From the NCBI GenBank assembly GCA_025890175.1, contig JANPYM010000003.1:2104795-2168794 (forward strand): DNA of 64,000 nt, written 5' to 3'. Source of the DNA: Ciborinia camelliae. Taxonomy: Eukaryota; Ascomycota; Leotiomycetes; Helotiales; Sclerotiniaceae. Both the position numbers and the translations under genes were made by a program. Under the pieces are notes generated by a model. That model ran no database searches. It was not told the DNA's origin and saw only the letters and a list, made by a program, of their open reading frames with translations. Each line of letters begins with the position of its first letter. The first letter of the stretch is position 1. Shown in pieces: positions 1 to 14,239 of the stretch.

Positions 1-200
1 CAACGCTACTGCGCTGGACGCTTTATGTTTCTCGCGATCCTTCCATTGAGTATCGATCTGTCTATCAAAGATCAATCACAATATTCACTTGTTATATCTT
101 AACCTCTCGGTCAATCACTTTACCAGTCTATCTCAAGACCGGACACAAATATATTTTGAAGCTCAAAACTTCGACTTCAACAGAATACCCTTGGGAATAC

Positions 201-1670
<1,470 letters not shown>

Positions 1671-3124
1671 CAATACTGGACAGTCAACTCGACACACGCT
1701 AGTTTCAAAACTTTCTTTTTGGCGATTGTATCATTAATAAGACGGTGGATACCCAAGGACTGAGGCGCACAGAACTACAGCTTGTTTCGTCTCATCAACA
1801 AAAGTTTTCACTTCTCGACATCACGAAATCATCTAGTTCGCAAAGTATACCATACCAAGCAAGCCGTCACGATCCCATGATGAACATTCCTTCTTTATCA
1901 GTGCACATCATTCAGCTCTCCGTTTTGGAATAGCCAGTTTGTCGTCACATTTTTACATACTTTCTTACTTTCATTCCTTCTCCTGTTTTACAGTACTGTG
2001 TATTTCTTCAGTTTGCATAGAGTTGAAGCTGGATCCGATATTGGCCAGGGGGGAAGAGAGGATGAAGGAATCGTAGATATTGAGGGAGGTGGTGTTATGG
2101 TGCAGCGAGAGTCAAATGAAGTAGTAGTAAACAGCTAATAGTATATAATATGGTCCTTGACTGTAAGTGGGAATGGTTTCGTTTTCTCTTGTTGGGTGAA
2201 TGTTACAATGTGTCCAGGTTTGAACATAAGTTTAGGCATAGAATTGAGCCTTCAACCAGGAAATACTTGCATGATGTAGTAAATATATTTCATGACTTTA
2301 CACCTATTCACGTCTCTCCATCTGGCCTGGCTTCATTCTTGGTGGAGATAATGTTCAGCAAATAGGAATAATTCTTGATATATCCTGCACCTTCTCCCGT
2401 GATAAGAAATGGTAAATTCAAGGTTCCAGCCTTCCTGGTTTGTCTGAAACGAAGTGGAAGGGTTTCGAGGCAGGAACAAAAAACGGAACCATCCATTTCA
2501 CTCCGATCGACTCACGTGATTCGGCATATAAATTTGGAATCTACAGATTATAAGGGCGTGGGAGGGCTTATAGAGCTTCAAACGTTTCAGGCTCTGTGGG
2601 TCCTCCCACACCCATATTGAATCTCCCGTAGTCTAGCGTGTGCATGCGACTTACTTAGCATCATGTGATTTTCAATGATCTCGAAAACTGGCCAGGCCCA
2701 GGCCCATACGGTAGTCTACGGTAGACTGATCTCCCGAGTCCCCACGGACCGGATTGGCCACACGTGGTTGTTGGTTCAATCTAATCCAATTTAACTCTAG
2801 AACCAATTGTACGATTGGTGGTGATATTTGATTGGTGGGTGGGATGATATATTCCGCTAGTCCAAACATGGTTTAGTTAATTAATAAGCTGCGGTATCAA
2901 TCCATCCATTCAATGATGGATGCATTACAACAAGTTTGCCTTCTGTGTCCCATTTTGGCTTCAAAAAATCAATACCTCCTCGACATCGAGGCCCAACCAA
3001 AGACCATTCCTTAGACTTTGTCGACGAAACATTGATACAGCGAACAAAAGCTGTAAGGACCAGTACCCAAGATATACCCGGTGGTGGTTGGAAGGAGGAG
3101 TTTATAATATAATTCTATCTGGTT
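1671..3124. other. Intergenic: 3' flank of the C2H2 gene and upstream region of yme1
   Basis: No supported gene. A CACGTG-containing site (TCACGTGAT) lies near 2513. A TATA-like run (tataatataa) sits about 25 bp before the yme1 start. Short open frames here have no recognisable content. Confidence 0.5.
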
Positions 3125-5620
3125 ATGCCAGTCATGGCAACACCATCTCATGGATTGTCTAAGGTGGCGACACCTCTAAGACTTTTTGTTCGAAAAGCAC
3201 CAGAAATACAATGTGCGAAGAAAATTTTGCCATCGGCGCGAATGGTTCGTAGAAATAAACATTCCCTCTACATTGAACTGGGCCCGCTAATGCTTCCACA
3301 GCTTTCGACCAGATCCATTCCTGTGCCATCTGCAAGCGCGCACATTGACTCGATGTCCTCAAGTCTTCGAAATGCCTTTATCTCAGTCCCCAAACGTATC
3401 TCTACTGCAGACTCAATGGTTCCCGCTTCATCTATTTTGGCCATGGCACATGGTCGACAAATGTCTATGACTTCGGCTTCATCTCTGCGACCGCAACAGT
3501 ACCGACCGTTTACCAAACTTTTTAAGACCCAGCAACGATCTCTTTTCGGTGGTAATACATCACACAATTTGCTCTCTCATCTGGAAGAAACTGCCAACAA
3601 GAACCCGACAAGTGCCACAGCTCAGAATGCTCTCTACCAAGCGCTGTTGAAGGCAAATATGCCTGCAATTATCGCCGACAGATATCAAACCGGTCATTTC
3701 GCATCAAACACTGCTTGTGAAGGTGCATACCACAGAGCCTTAGGTATGCTCGGACAAATGAACGGCGGTATGGCGAATCCTTCCGGACATCCAGGAAATA
3801 TCGGCAACGCACAATTGCAAGCTATCGGTCAAGCCGTTGCTGCTAATTCTAGGGGTGTTAACATTGCTCGCGGTCAAGTATCTGGTTCTGGCGACAAAAC
3901 CTCTCCTATGCATGTCGTTGTTGATGAGACTATGAGCAGTACTATCTTCAAATGGGTTAAATTCGGTCTCTACTTTGCACTTTTCACGTATATCAGTTTG
4001 ATTATTGTTTCTATGATGATAGAAGGTTTCAATACGATCGTTACTAGGAGGCCCGGAGGAGCCAAAGCCGATAATGAGGCCAAGGCTGAACACCAAAACG
4101 TTAGGTTTACGGATGTTCATGGCTGTGACGAAGCAAAAGATGAACTTCAAGAACTCGTAGATTTCTTGAAGAACCCGGAAAAGTTCTCAACTCTCGGTGG
4201 AAAACTCCCAAAGGGTGTCTTGCTGGTTGGCCCACCTGGAACTGGTAAAACTTTGTTGGCTCGTGCCGTTGCTGGCGAGGCTGGTGTTCCATTCTTTTTC
4301 ATGTCTGGTAGTGAATTCGACGAGATCTATGTCGGAGTTGGTGCAAAACGAGTACGAGAACTTTTTAGTGCTGCAAAAAGCAAATCGCCTGCAATTATTT
4401 TCATTGACGAACTGGACGCTATAGGAGGGACAAGAAATGCTCGGGATGCCGCATATTCTAAGCAAACTCTCAACCAACTACTCACTGAACTGGACGGGTT
4501 TGCACAGAACAATGGTGTTATCATTCTAGCTGCTACCAATTTTCCTGAATTGCTGGACAAGGCTCTTACACGACCTGGTCGATTTGATCGAAACGTCGTC
4601 GTTGGTCTCCCAGATGTGCGTGGTCGATTGGCGATCTTGAAGCATCATATGCAAAAGATCATTGCTTCTCCTGATGTCAACATCGAAACACTTGCTTCTG
4701 GCACACCAGGGTTTTCCGGGGCGGAACTCGAGAATGTCATCAATCAAGCTGCCGTACACGCCAGTAGAGCAAAGGCGAAAGCGGTATCAATGTTAGATTT
4801 TGAATGGGCTAAGGACAAAATAATGATGGGCGCTGAAAAAAAGAGCATGGTTATTTCCCCGAAGGAGAAGGAAATGACAGCTTATCATGAAGCCGGCCAT
4901 GCCCTTGTTCTTATGTTCACCCCTGGAACCGATCCCTTGCACAAGGTCACCATTATGCCTCGAGGCAGTGCTCTTGGTATAACTTTTCATTTACCCGCAA
5001 TGGATAAATACTCGATAACCTTGGATGAGTATGAAAGTAGACTCGATGTTTGCATGGGAGGTAAAGTGGCAGAAGAAATTAAATATGGACCCACAAAGGT
5101 CACTAGTGGGGTTTCCAGCGTAGGTCTTCTCTCTTCTCTTACTGATATCAAGTGTTTTAAGAAAGCGAAGAAACAACACTAACTTGGTAAATAGGATATT
5201 CAAACAGCGACGAGCCTGGCGTACAATATGGTTACTCGATTTGGAATGTCACCTGAGCTTGGCAATGTAGATTTGATGACAAATTATGAGCATCTTTCCG
5301 CAGGAACGAAGCTGCTTGTCGAATCTGAAGTTCGCCGTGTCATTGAGGAGGCTCGTATCCGTGCTGTCAAGCTGCTTGAATCCAAGCGTAGGGAGTTGGA
5401 TCTCCTGGCTAAGGCTTTGGTGGACTACGAGACCTTAGATAGAGAAGAAGCGTTTAAGGTCATAAGGGGAGAGAAGTTGGAGGGCAGGACAATTTTTCCT
5501 TCGGGTAGCATAAAGGTACCTGAAAGTATGGGCACTTCACTTGCACCAATTCCCGGAAGTCAAGGACCTGTGGATAAGGGGCCAAAGGGCCCACCAGGGG
5601 GAGGAGCTCTTGCACAGTAG
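3125..5620 (+). CDS. yme1: Mitochondrial i-AAA protease (Yme1/FtsH family)
   Basis: Exons 3125-5119 and 5195-5620 give 806 aa. The 75-bp intron contains stops. The family is a membrane-bound ATP-dependent zinc metalloprotease of the mitochondrial inner membrane, facing the intermembrane space, that degrades unassembled and regulatory proteins. Visible features: a basic, Ser-rich N-terminus suited to mitochondrial import; one transmembrane segment near residues 280-300; Walker A GPPGTGKT at 369-376; Walker B IIFIDELD at 424-431; the SRH region (RPGRFDR); and the zinc site HEAGH at 588-592. The third zinc ligand is expected at Asp666, the first residue after the splice junction. The length is slightly above the ~740 of yeast and Neurospora, mainly from a long presequence. 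The start could also be Met4 at 3134. Confidence 0.95.
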
Positions 5621-7204
5621 AGGATGGTAGGAATGATTCACTCAACTCATCGGAAAGGCGTTTCGGTTGTGGTGGATACACATGTAAATGTGTCGTTAGT
5701 TAACAATTATTAGTACGACTAGGCATTGAAAGGTGGTCTCGTGGCTGAGGGGATCATAGAATTATTTCTTTGTCATCGGCATACGGGAATGGAAATTGTG
5801 TCTCTGTCTTAGGATAGTGATATCAGCGATAGAAATTTTACTTTTTTTTATATCCAAGATTACCTATGTACGGGGATAGCCCAACAAATGCATGGAATCC
5901 TCAAATATCATTCCAGAGGTGTACAATAGGGTATCAGATGAGATCACGATATCTGAAAAAGTTGTGGAAACATGAGATGAAAGGGGTTTTCTTTAAAGAA
6001 ATTTCTTGAAAATGGCGGCAGGTGCTTGATTGTATTCTATGGATTTACATGACAATTATTTAAGAAAATATGATCCCCATAGATATTTACCAATCTCGAA
6101 ATAAGTATATGGAATATAGGCAATTTTGAATGGGGTAGATGCCGTGACTGGAGGGGGATATTTGAAGAGGTAGTTTTTTGGCGAATAGTGTAGAAACCTG
6201 TTTTATGCTATTATTTTGAGTCGATGATTGCATTGCGCTTTGTATGCCACTCAAAAAATGGAAAATGAAAGAGTCCGTCTTGTCGATATTATTTCCCCTG
6301 GTACGTACTCGCCGGAATACAGAACACTTATTTGGTTACTGGGGACCGGGTACCCTATGAGTGAGTGTTTAGGTACTAAGCCACTCGTCAGCCATCGTTC
6401 CAAAGCTAATGAAGTTCTACTACAGACTACAGCAGGCTACAGCTAAAACGAAGAAGACGGCGGAATGATAATTGGGCCTCGCCCAGCTACTTTGGCCGCT
6501 GCCATGATGAATACTCTCCGGTTGCGATGATGATGACAATCACAATACATAAAAGGGTTATCACAGTTGATTCATGTCATCCACGTAGACCATATATTGT
6601 TGTATCGAGAAGTAGTTGGGAGAATTATTAAATTGCTTTGAGAACAAAGATTACTTTCGAAACCCGATGGGCAAACTTTCTTAAATCCATTTCGAATTCT
6701 TCGGCTACGCGAGCATCCAACTCTCTCGTTCCATGCCAGCAAAACTTTAGAGGCTCTCAATTACCAGAGTAATTTGTGCGAGAACCAGAAATAAATGCAG
6801 CAAGCAAATAATGGCTAGCACCGCGAATAAAAACCATCTGCTAATTTAAGGAATGAGGTGGATTTGGAAATTGGAAACTTGGAGAGTTGCAAATAATAAA
6901 TGATTGATATGTGATCAAGAAATTTCATCTTGAGAAACTTCCTGGGATATCGCTGTACGAAAATGATAGTCTGGTCTCCCCCGCCTGCAGATGGATAAGA
7001 TAGATATGGTGAGATGCGATAAAATATAAAAAATCAAAGTAGGAGGTAAATCGCCAACTTCGTACTGAAAACAAGGATTGAATCCCTTCCCTGTGGATAT
7101 CCGATCAATATGGAGTCCTCGACGAAACATCGATGCACTGACTATAAGCAACTAGCAACGGATGTCCTTTTCCTGGAGAAAAAGTCGAAAGGTCAGATTG
7201 TTCT
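5621..7204. other. Intergenic between yme1 and a convergent gene
   Basis: About 1.6 kb of 3' flank shared by two convergent genes. AT-rich, with no coding signal that I trust: the open frames start at non-ATG codons or lack any family signature. Confidence 0.5.
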
Positions 7205-8518
7205 TCATAAAGATGAATTTTCGGAACCAATACGAGGTTGACGCCATCCACCACTCATTTCTCCATTAGATTGTCGACGTTGATCTTTGACCAATCTTTC
7301 ATCCCGACCCATTACTCTGCACCATCCCATCTCAACAGCCTTCTTCTCATCATTGAATACCTCTTCGAATTTGTCTTTCATCGCAACCAATTCAATCTCC
7401 ACCCTTTTCTTTAAGGCAACTCTTGTTTGCTGGTATAGTCTATCTTTCTCAAACCAACTTTCGTGATCATCCGATGTCGCAAAAATGCCACCGAAATTTA
7501 CCTCTAGAACAACTCTCCTTCCATCATCCTTCTTTACCACAACCCCCAGCCTCTTGCAGCCCAACTTCATAATAGCACCCATCACCTCTCCGCCCTCCCA
7601 TAGAAAATCTGCAAAAGTTATAGGAGCAGCCTCTAATCCCAGAGCTGTAGAGCTCAACCCAACCTGCTGTGGTGTCATCACAATAGTGAAAATTTCTAGT
7701 ACTGGCTTCGCCAATGCCAGAGTTTCGATGCTATTCGCTGCCTTGTGATACCAATCCAAATTCCAATTCTCTTTTGGACACTCAAGAATGACGTTCCTTA
7801 ACAATTTCAAATACATAGATGGAATCTTTGAGATGCTCCAATCAGGGAGCCGTGATTGGTTTTCCCGGAGGATTGCATGGAACGTATTGTTTCTGTATAG
7901 GAACGAGAGAGCTTCTGCAGTGACTTGCTTACAGATAAACAGAATCTCCTTGACAACAAAGCTGGGGCAGCGTTCGACGGCTTTCCAATCATGATTCATG
8001 ATGATAGATCTCGGAGAGCGAAGGAAGTATCCATAAATTCGCTCACGGACTTCCAGAGGGTAGCGTAAGAAAGGAGAGCGAGTTGGAGAATTCATCTCCA
8101 CTGGCTCGGGTGTGGCTTCAAGACTGCGGAGTTCTGGGAAACGGCTGAAAAGACCTCCACTGCGTGCTGCATGATTACGACTGAGTCCTGGTCCATGCTT
8201 GAAGGTAGCTGCTTTACGCTTGCGCTTCGGGGCTACAATAGTGGTAGAAACGGCGAGGCCCCATGTATTGTGCGAGTGGGAATTGGTGCTGAAACTGGTT
8301 GTGAATTTGCTCAAATCATCATCCTCATCGTCGATTTGAAGTGATGCCATGGTGACTCTGGGGCAACGACGTTTGCGTGATGCAATAGACGTCTGACTTC
8401 CGATGATGTTGCCATTTTCATCACGGTCCTTGGGAGCGGGTCTCTTGCGTGGCTTTGTACTTGAGGCCTTTTTCTTGGGTTCCTCAGTGGAGGGTTTCGG
8501 TGTATTTGAGAGTGGCAT
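7205..8518 (-). CDS. Uncharacterised nuclear-type protein with 2EXR/F-box-like motif
   Basis: Single exon of 437 aa starting at an ATG. The first ~120 residues are basic and low complexity (KPRKRPAPK, KRKRKAATFK), resembling nuclear localisation signals. A stretch at about 150-230 begins FLRYPLEVRERIYGYFL and continues with a C-x-Q-hydrophobic region (ICKQVTAEALSFLYRNNTF). This is the pattern of the fungal 2EXR/DUF7730-type domain, in which a 'LP-E-R-IY-yLL' motif precedes 'CrqI..EA..llY..n.f'. Such proteins are numerous in Pezizomycotina and their biochemical role is not known; an F-box-like adaptor function has been suggested only by resemblance. The C-terminus is basic. Transcribed convergently with yme1. 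Confidence 0.75.
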   Translation of the reverse strand: MPLSNTPKPSTEEPKKKASSTKPRKRPAPKDRDENGNIIGSQTSIASRKRRCPRVTMASLQIDDEDDDLSKFTTSFSTNSHSHNTWGLAVSTTIVAPKRKRKAATFKHGPGLSRNHAARSGGLFSRFPELRSLEATPEPVEMNSPTRSPFLRYPLEVRERIYGYFLRSPRSIIMNHDWKAVERCPSFVVKEILFICKQVTAEALSFLYRNNTFHAILRENQSRLPDWSISKIPSMYLKLLRNVILECPKENWNLDWYHKAANSIETLALAKPVLEIFTIVMTPQQVGLSSTALGLEAAPITFADFLWEGGEVMGAIMKLGCKRLGVVVKKDDGRRVVLEVNFGGIFATSDDHESWFEKDRLYQQTRVALKKRVEIELVAMKDKFEEVFNDEKKAVEMGWCRVMGRDERLVKDQRRQSNGEMSGGWRQPRIGSENSSL

Positions 8519-10195
8519 TGCAATGACCGGTCAGTCAGTGAGCTTTCTAATTGTCTGAAACTATGAGTTCGAGTTGGACAATTGAAGTTAAGAAAACCCT
8601 AAAGTAGTTCTTCGAGTGAATGAGTTTGAACACGACGAGAGTAGGGGAAGGTCATAAGATTAGACGTTGAAGAGTAGACCAATGATTGGTGGGAATTCGA
8701 ATGTAACGAGAACTTCAGAAAGAAATAGCGTCAAACGATCTGTCCGAATTCACTGCCAGTCCAAGCAGAGTGGAGAAATAACCAATGACAGCAAGAAACT
8801 GGAATTGGCAAGAGCCAAAGCTAATAACCACTTGTATTACAACTGTCGAGCGAGCTTAGTTAAAGGTGAACAGCCTCTTTTGCCTGATTCTGTGGAAAAG
8901 AATTTGTAGAAAATGAATATTCAGCTAAGGCAAGAGGAGTAAAAAACGAAATCAAGCTTTCTTTGACCTTGGTTCACAGTAAAGTTCAAGAAAACTTGAA
9001 TAATTGCTTCAAATAATCTGGTGGCTTTCTAAAGAGTGGTCGTGGAGACCATGGATATGCGTATGTTAGAGTATTAGAGCGAGGCCTGCTTGCCGACATG
9101 GACACTGTCGTCTCATGAGGAAGGCACCACCACGTCGTTTGTGGAAAGAAGTACAGCACATTGTTTGAGCGCTTTCAGAGAACTACTGGAGTGCGGAATT
9201 GAATATATGTAAATGTATCTTTTCTTCCAGCTCTATCTTTTACAAGAGTGGTTTCAATCTGCATCAGTTTAAAAAGACATGTAATTATGTTCTTCAATAT
9301 ACGCACACATGAAGTGAATATGTGACCTATCTGAGACCTGAGAAATACCAGGCCAACTTGACCTTTCCATCACTTCAAACGACACCAAGATCTCTGTTCA
9401 AACTAACTCAAAAATATCCCAACAAAAGAGTGCCAACCGAGTTTTAAAACCGGTTACAAGGCGAATATCATCCCAACCGCCGCCCAAAGTCTTCGCCATA
9501 GAAGACAAATATATAAGATGATATCTGATCCCCCCTTCCTTTGCTTCTCACCATCAAGACAGGCCACATCGAAGCATTAGGTTACGGAAATGGAGATTGG
9601 AAAAGAGGAAAAGAAATAGTTCAGATAATTTCAAATGTCCCATATTAAGTTATGTTTTTGTAATAGTCTTATATGCCTGGGTATTTGAACAGAGATAACT
9701 ACCTGGTAGCTTCCCTAACCCATTCAGACATTACAGAACTGTAAACGGCAAAGGACAACAAACAATACCAACATATGGGTATAGCCACGACGACGAATCC
9801 CCGCTCCGAGGTGCATGATGCATACCTAGTATGCTGTCAGCACTGAGGCTAGAAGGTCCTTCCCGTATATCTACTCCCCCTTTGTATGACCAGTTGTATG
9901 TTCAAAAGGTGGGCGTACTTGAGAGAATGAAAATATACATGTTTGCCTTTTCTGTCCATGAAAATAATAATAAAAATACCGACCGGTATTGGAAAGAGAT
10001 CAATAAGATATTGATGAGTAATCGGTAAAATATTATGGGTCAAGGTCCAATTGGAAGGGATTGTTGAGAATTTCCTCACTTGAATACCTAGTAGTTAAAT
10101 TTGATCTATAGCCACCAAATCCCAGCTAGATATTCAGGGGAAATCATTCTATAATTATAGATTGTAGGGACTTTTATCCGATTGGACAACAAGAT

Positions 10196-10345
10196 TTTAG
10201 TATTTAGTGAATAGTGTTGGGTATCTAATATTGAATAGGTAGTATTAATATTGAATAGATACCTTAGTATTGATATTTAATAGATAGTGTTGATATTTAA
10301 TAGGTCGTGTTAATATTAAATAGGATTAATAGTGAATAATCATAT
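10196..10345. repeat. Degenerate AT-rich tandem repeat (unit about 22-30 bp)
   Basis: Successive variants of a 'tagtgttgatatttaatagg' unit are repeated about five or six times. Spacing is irregular and differences are substitutions of one to three bases. Seen directly; no function is implied. Confidence 0.7.
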
Positions 10346-10507
10346 TATAATATCTATCTATACCTAGGTATAAATAGCTGGAGGTAGGTAGCGATATCAA
10401 CAATCCTCAAGTAGATATTTATCCCTTGTCTCCGCATCCACCCACCACTACCTGCAGGGCCAGATGAATTCTCTCTTTCTGGGATGAGATGATAACTCAT
10501 AAATTAA

Positions 10508-10533
10508 TTACCTAGGTACCTAGGTACCTAGGT
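10508..10533. repeat. ACCTAGGT palindrome run
   Basis: Three overlapping copies of the self-complementary octamer ACCTAGGT joined head to tail. This is one of many occurrences of the motif in the intergenic DNA of this window. Confidence 0.85.
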
Positions 10534-10804
10534 TTACAAATAACCAGTTACCTTAGGTCCCCCATTCAAATCCAACAATGGACCAACTCTCTGTGACTGG
10601 CCCTCGATTCGTTTCTTCATTATCGTCTGATTGTTGTTATTATTATTATTACTGTACCACAGCCTATATTACCTCTTGACATTTCCCTTGTGATTGTTAT
10701 TGTTATTGGATCAAATTGAATTCTTGCGCCGCACCTGCCGAGCGAATTCGAACAAAGCATTATTCAACATATTTTTCCACATACATTGCTGGTGCTGACT
10801 GTCC

Positions 10805-12499
10805 ATGAGTGCAATGACAAGCACAACTACAGAGAGGCCCTTTGGTGAACCCATCGAAACAAAACAACATTCGCGATCAAGCTCGAGTACGACCACAAAA
10901 TCACTTTCTATAACTACACCCTCAAGTTCTGAAAGCACTCGGAGTCTTTCGATTTCACCCACTTCTCAAATGCCTGCGGATGACAACACCTCGGCGGAGA
11001 ACGTTCGAGTTACTATAATCACCGATAATATGGACAAGACGAGTATCAATGGCTCGAATGGTGGAAAAAGGAAGAATTTGACTAGGAAACAGTCTTCTCC
11101 TATGATGCCACCATTCATGGTATCAGCTCCAGGAAAGGTCATTGTCTTTGGAGAACATGCAGTCGTGCATGGAAAGGTGGGTTCCATTGCTCTAGATGTG
11201 CGATTTTATATCTAACGGTGAAGATAGCCTGCGATTGCTGCCGCGATTTCTCTCCGATCATATCTGCTCGTTACTGCTCTTTCAAAATCAAAGCGAACAA
11301 TCTCCCTCCGTTTCCCTGACATCAATCTCTCTCATACATGGAATATCGATGATCTACCATGGAGCACCTTCTCCCACCCATCGAAAAAGAAGCACTATTA
11401 CGATCAGGTCACTTCTCTAGATCCAGAACTGGTCGCAGCCATGAAACCGCATCTTGAGAACATCTCTCCTGATGAACCACCCGCTTTACGAAAAATACAC
11501 CAGAGCTCAGCCTCGTCCTTCTTGTACATATTTTTGTCACTTGGCTCACAATCGTTCCCCGGATGCTTATATACACTTCGCTCAACAATCCCAATTGGCG
11601 CAGGACTTGGCAGTAGTGCTTCGATATCTGTCTGTCTTTCTTCTGCACTCCTGTTGCAGATTCGCACATTATCCGGACCGCATCCGGATCAACCTTCCAA
11701 CGAGGCAAGCTTACAACTCGAGAGAATTAATCGATGGGCATTTGTGGGAGAAATGTGTATACATGGGAATCCTTCTGGAGTGGACAATACAGTTTCGACG
11801 CAAGGAAAGGCCGTGATCTACCAGAAATCACCCGACGGACCTACTGTGAAACCACTAAGGAATTTCCCTGAGCTCCCTCTACTTATTGTAGATACACAAC
11901 AAGCAAAATCTACAGCCCATGAGGTTGCGAAGGTGGGCCTATTGAAGGAGAAGCATCCAGCTATTGTAGATTCGATATTAAACGCTATTGATATGGTTGG
12001 TGAATCAGCAGCCGCCATGATTTCAGACCCAAAGTATGATAGCGAAAATCTCGAGTGTGTTGAAAACTTGGGAAAGTTAATGTCAGTCAACCACGGACTT
12101 CTTGTTTCTCTGGGAGTATCCCACCCTCGCCTGGAACGCATCCGGGAACTTGTCGACCATGAAGGAATTGGCTGGACCAAACTTACTGGTGCTGGAGGAG
12201 GGGGATGTTCTATCACACTATTGAAGCCGGACAATACACCAGAGAGGATGGCACGCTTAGAGGATACATTGCAGGGTGAAGGTTATAAGAAATTCGAAAC
12301 TACACTGGGCTGCGATGGAGTGGGCGTTCTATGGCCCGCAGTAATCAAGAATGGGGAGGATGATGATTTCGGTGGAGACGAAATCGATCAAGAAAAGTTT
12401 CTAAACGCTGACGGCATAGAGGGAGTGGAGGAACTGGTTGGAGTTCATGGACAAAGTGGTGATAGGGAAGCCTGGAAATTTTGGAGGGTGGAAGATTAG
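10805..12499 (+). CDS. erg12: Mevalonate kinase
   Basis: Exons 10805-11176 and 11228-12499 (51-bp intron) give 547 aa. The enzyme phosphorylates mevalonate with ATP, an early committed step of the isoprenoid/ergosterol pathway in the cytosol. All three GHMP-kinase motifs are present: motif 1 SAPGKVIVFGEHAVVHGK from residue 107, ending exactly at the splice site; the ATP-binding glycine/serine loop PIGAGLGSSAS at 246-256; and motif 3 KLTGAGGGGC at about 442-451. The protein is longer than the ~440 aa of yeast Erg12 because of a ~100-residue Ser/Thr-rich N-terminal extension and an acidic C-terminal tail. Translation could instead begin at Met4. It sits 672 bp upstream of the protein prenyltransferase alpha-subunit gene on the same strand. 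Confidence 0.95.
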
Positions 12500-13171
12500 A
12501 ATGCTGGGAACAGTGTCAATTCCTTCTTTTCATTGTAAATTATGTTAACATATGTTACTCTATAATGCGGCGGACCGGCGGACAATAATGAAAAAGAAAT
12601 ATGTTTAAATAATGATTAAAAAACTCGAAAACAGTCATTCTGTTGTTCTTTATACTGTCAAATGAGTTTCTTTCTTCAGCCTGGCAGCTATCCCTCACAA
12701 GGCTGACGCTAGCCGAGCTCGTCTTTTTGAGCCTTTCAATGGGCCCCAAGGGTCTTCGTTTTTGACCTCGTAACAAAGAGTGTATTGTAAGTTGTTTTGA
12801 TCCAATAGTGGGCTTTCGCAGCTTGACTTCTATATTTCTGAGTTTACAAAGTCTGTTTGGCTTATTGATTTTCTCCAGACGGTTTTAACTTAAGTTCCCC
12901 AATCCAGATCATTCCCAGCGACGTTCTCAAAAGTAGAGCTCGAGAAGAACTATAAACACCTGCAGATTGAAGACGAGAGGAACATAAATCAAGTGCAGTC
13001 AGGGGCTTTGAGGATCAAGGCGTTGCGAAGGTTGCGCAAGTGTTGTTCTCAGTCGGAAGCATTTTTACGGAGGTGCTTGCGTCTTATTATTCGGAGAATC
13101 ATAAAACCTCGAGGGGATAACGGCATACGCGCAAGGAGCCAACAATCGACTCGCCATACTAAAAGATCAAA
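12500..13171. other. Intergenic between mevalonate kinase and prenyltransferase alpha
   Basis: 3' flank of erg12 and promoter/leader of the next gene. An open frame at 12993-13220 overlaps the true start in another frame and is not supported as a gene. Confidence 0.5.
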
Positions 13172-14239
13172 ATGGGCATATACGAGAAAAATCCTATCTG
13201 GGGTGATGTGGTACCGATAGCACAAGATGATGGAGAGGGTGCTTTGGCACAAATCGCATACACCGACGAATACGCAGAGGGTAAGATTGTTATCCCCTCA
13301 TCCTCTCTACAAAACTAACGATATCCAGCAATGGGATATCTCCGCGCCGCAATGGCAAGCAAAGAATACTCCCGTCGTGTCCTCGAACTCACCGAACACA
13401 TTATAACCCTCAACGCAGCCCACTACACCGTCTGGCTCTACCGCGCCACCACTCTCTTCGCCCTCTCCTCCTCTGTCCCCGAGGAACTCAATTTTGTAAA
13501 TCAAATAGCACTGGAAAATCAGAAAAACTATCAGATATGGCATCATCGACAACTCCTAATCGATCATCTGTACCCATCCATTTCCTCATCCCCTGCATCA
13601 CTCAAGGCACTCGCAGACTCGGAACGAGACTTCATAACACAGATGTTCAATGAAGATGCGAAAAACTATCATGTTTGGAGCTATAGACAATATTTGGTTA
13701 CAAAATTGGATATGTTTAACGAGGCAGAATTAAAGAGCGTGGATGATTTAATACGGAGAGATGTCAGGAATAATAGCGCTTGGTCGTATCGATTTTTCCT
13801 TGTATTTTCGGATCCGAAATACTCGACAGAGGGGACGGGGGCAAATGAATTTGATGGGAAAATTCCAAAAGAGATCGTAGACAGGGAAGTCGAGTATGCG
13901 AAATCGGCAACGTATGAGGCGCCGCAGAATCAGAGTTCGTGGAATTATTTGAAGGGGGTTGTGAAGAAGGGAGGGGTTAAGATGGAGAGTTTGGAGGAGT
14001 TTGCTGGGGATTTTGCTAAGCTTGGGGATGCAGATGGGAAGGGGCAGGATATAAGAAGTAGTCATGCCTTGGACTTTTTGTCGGATGTTTGGGGGGAGAA
14101 GGGAGAATGGGAGAAGGCTGATAAGGCGCTAGAGTTACTTGGGGATAAGTACGATAAAATTCGAAAGAATTACTGGGATTGGAGGAGGGCTTTGTTAAAG
14201 GAGATGGATAGAGTGAAGCCGAGGATGAATATTGGATGA
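13172..14239 (+). CDS. ram2: Protein farnesyltransferase/geranylgeranyltransferase-I alpha subunit
   Basis: Exons 13172-13280 and 13329-14239 (48-bp intron with an aaactaacg branch site) give 339 aa. The alpha subunit is shared by farnesyltransferase and type-I geranylgeranyltransferase, which attach isoprenoids to CaaX proteins such as Ras and Rho. Five PPTA repeats are readable in order: NAAHYTVWLYR, NYQIWHHRQLLI, NYHVWSYRQYLV, NNSAWSYRFFLV and NQSSWNYLKGVV. The W-x-x-R cores are conserved in the first four. The length is close to yeast Ram2 (316 aa). The N-terminal exon is short but starts with an acceptable Kozak context (aaaATGg). The next gene upstream makes the mevalonate-derived precursor of its lipid substrate. 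Confidence 0.94.

Larger units (their letters stand above)
8519..10804. other. Intergenic, AT-rich, with degenerate tandem repeats
   Basis: No gene supported over 2.3 kb. It contains a degenerate AT-rich tandem array at ~10196-10345, an ACCTAGGT run at ~10508-10533, and a (TTATTA)n-like stretch at ~10633-10653. A TATAAATAG box at ~10371 is about 430 bp from the mevalonate kinase ATG, so it may be coincidental. Confidence 0.5.
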
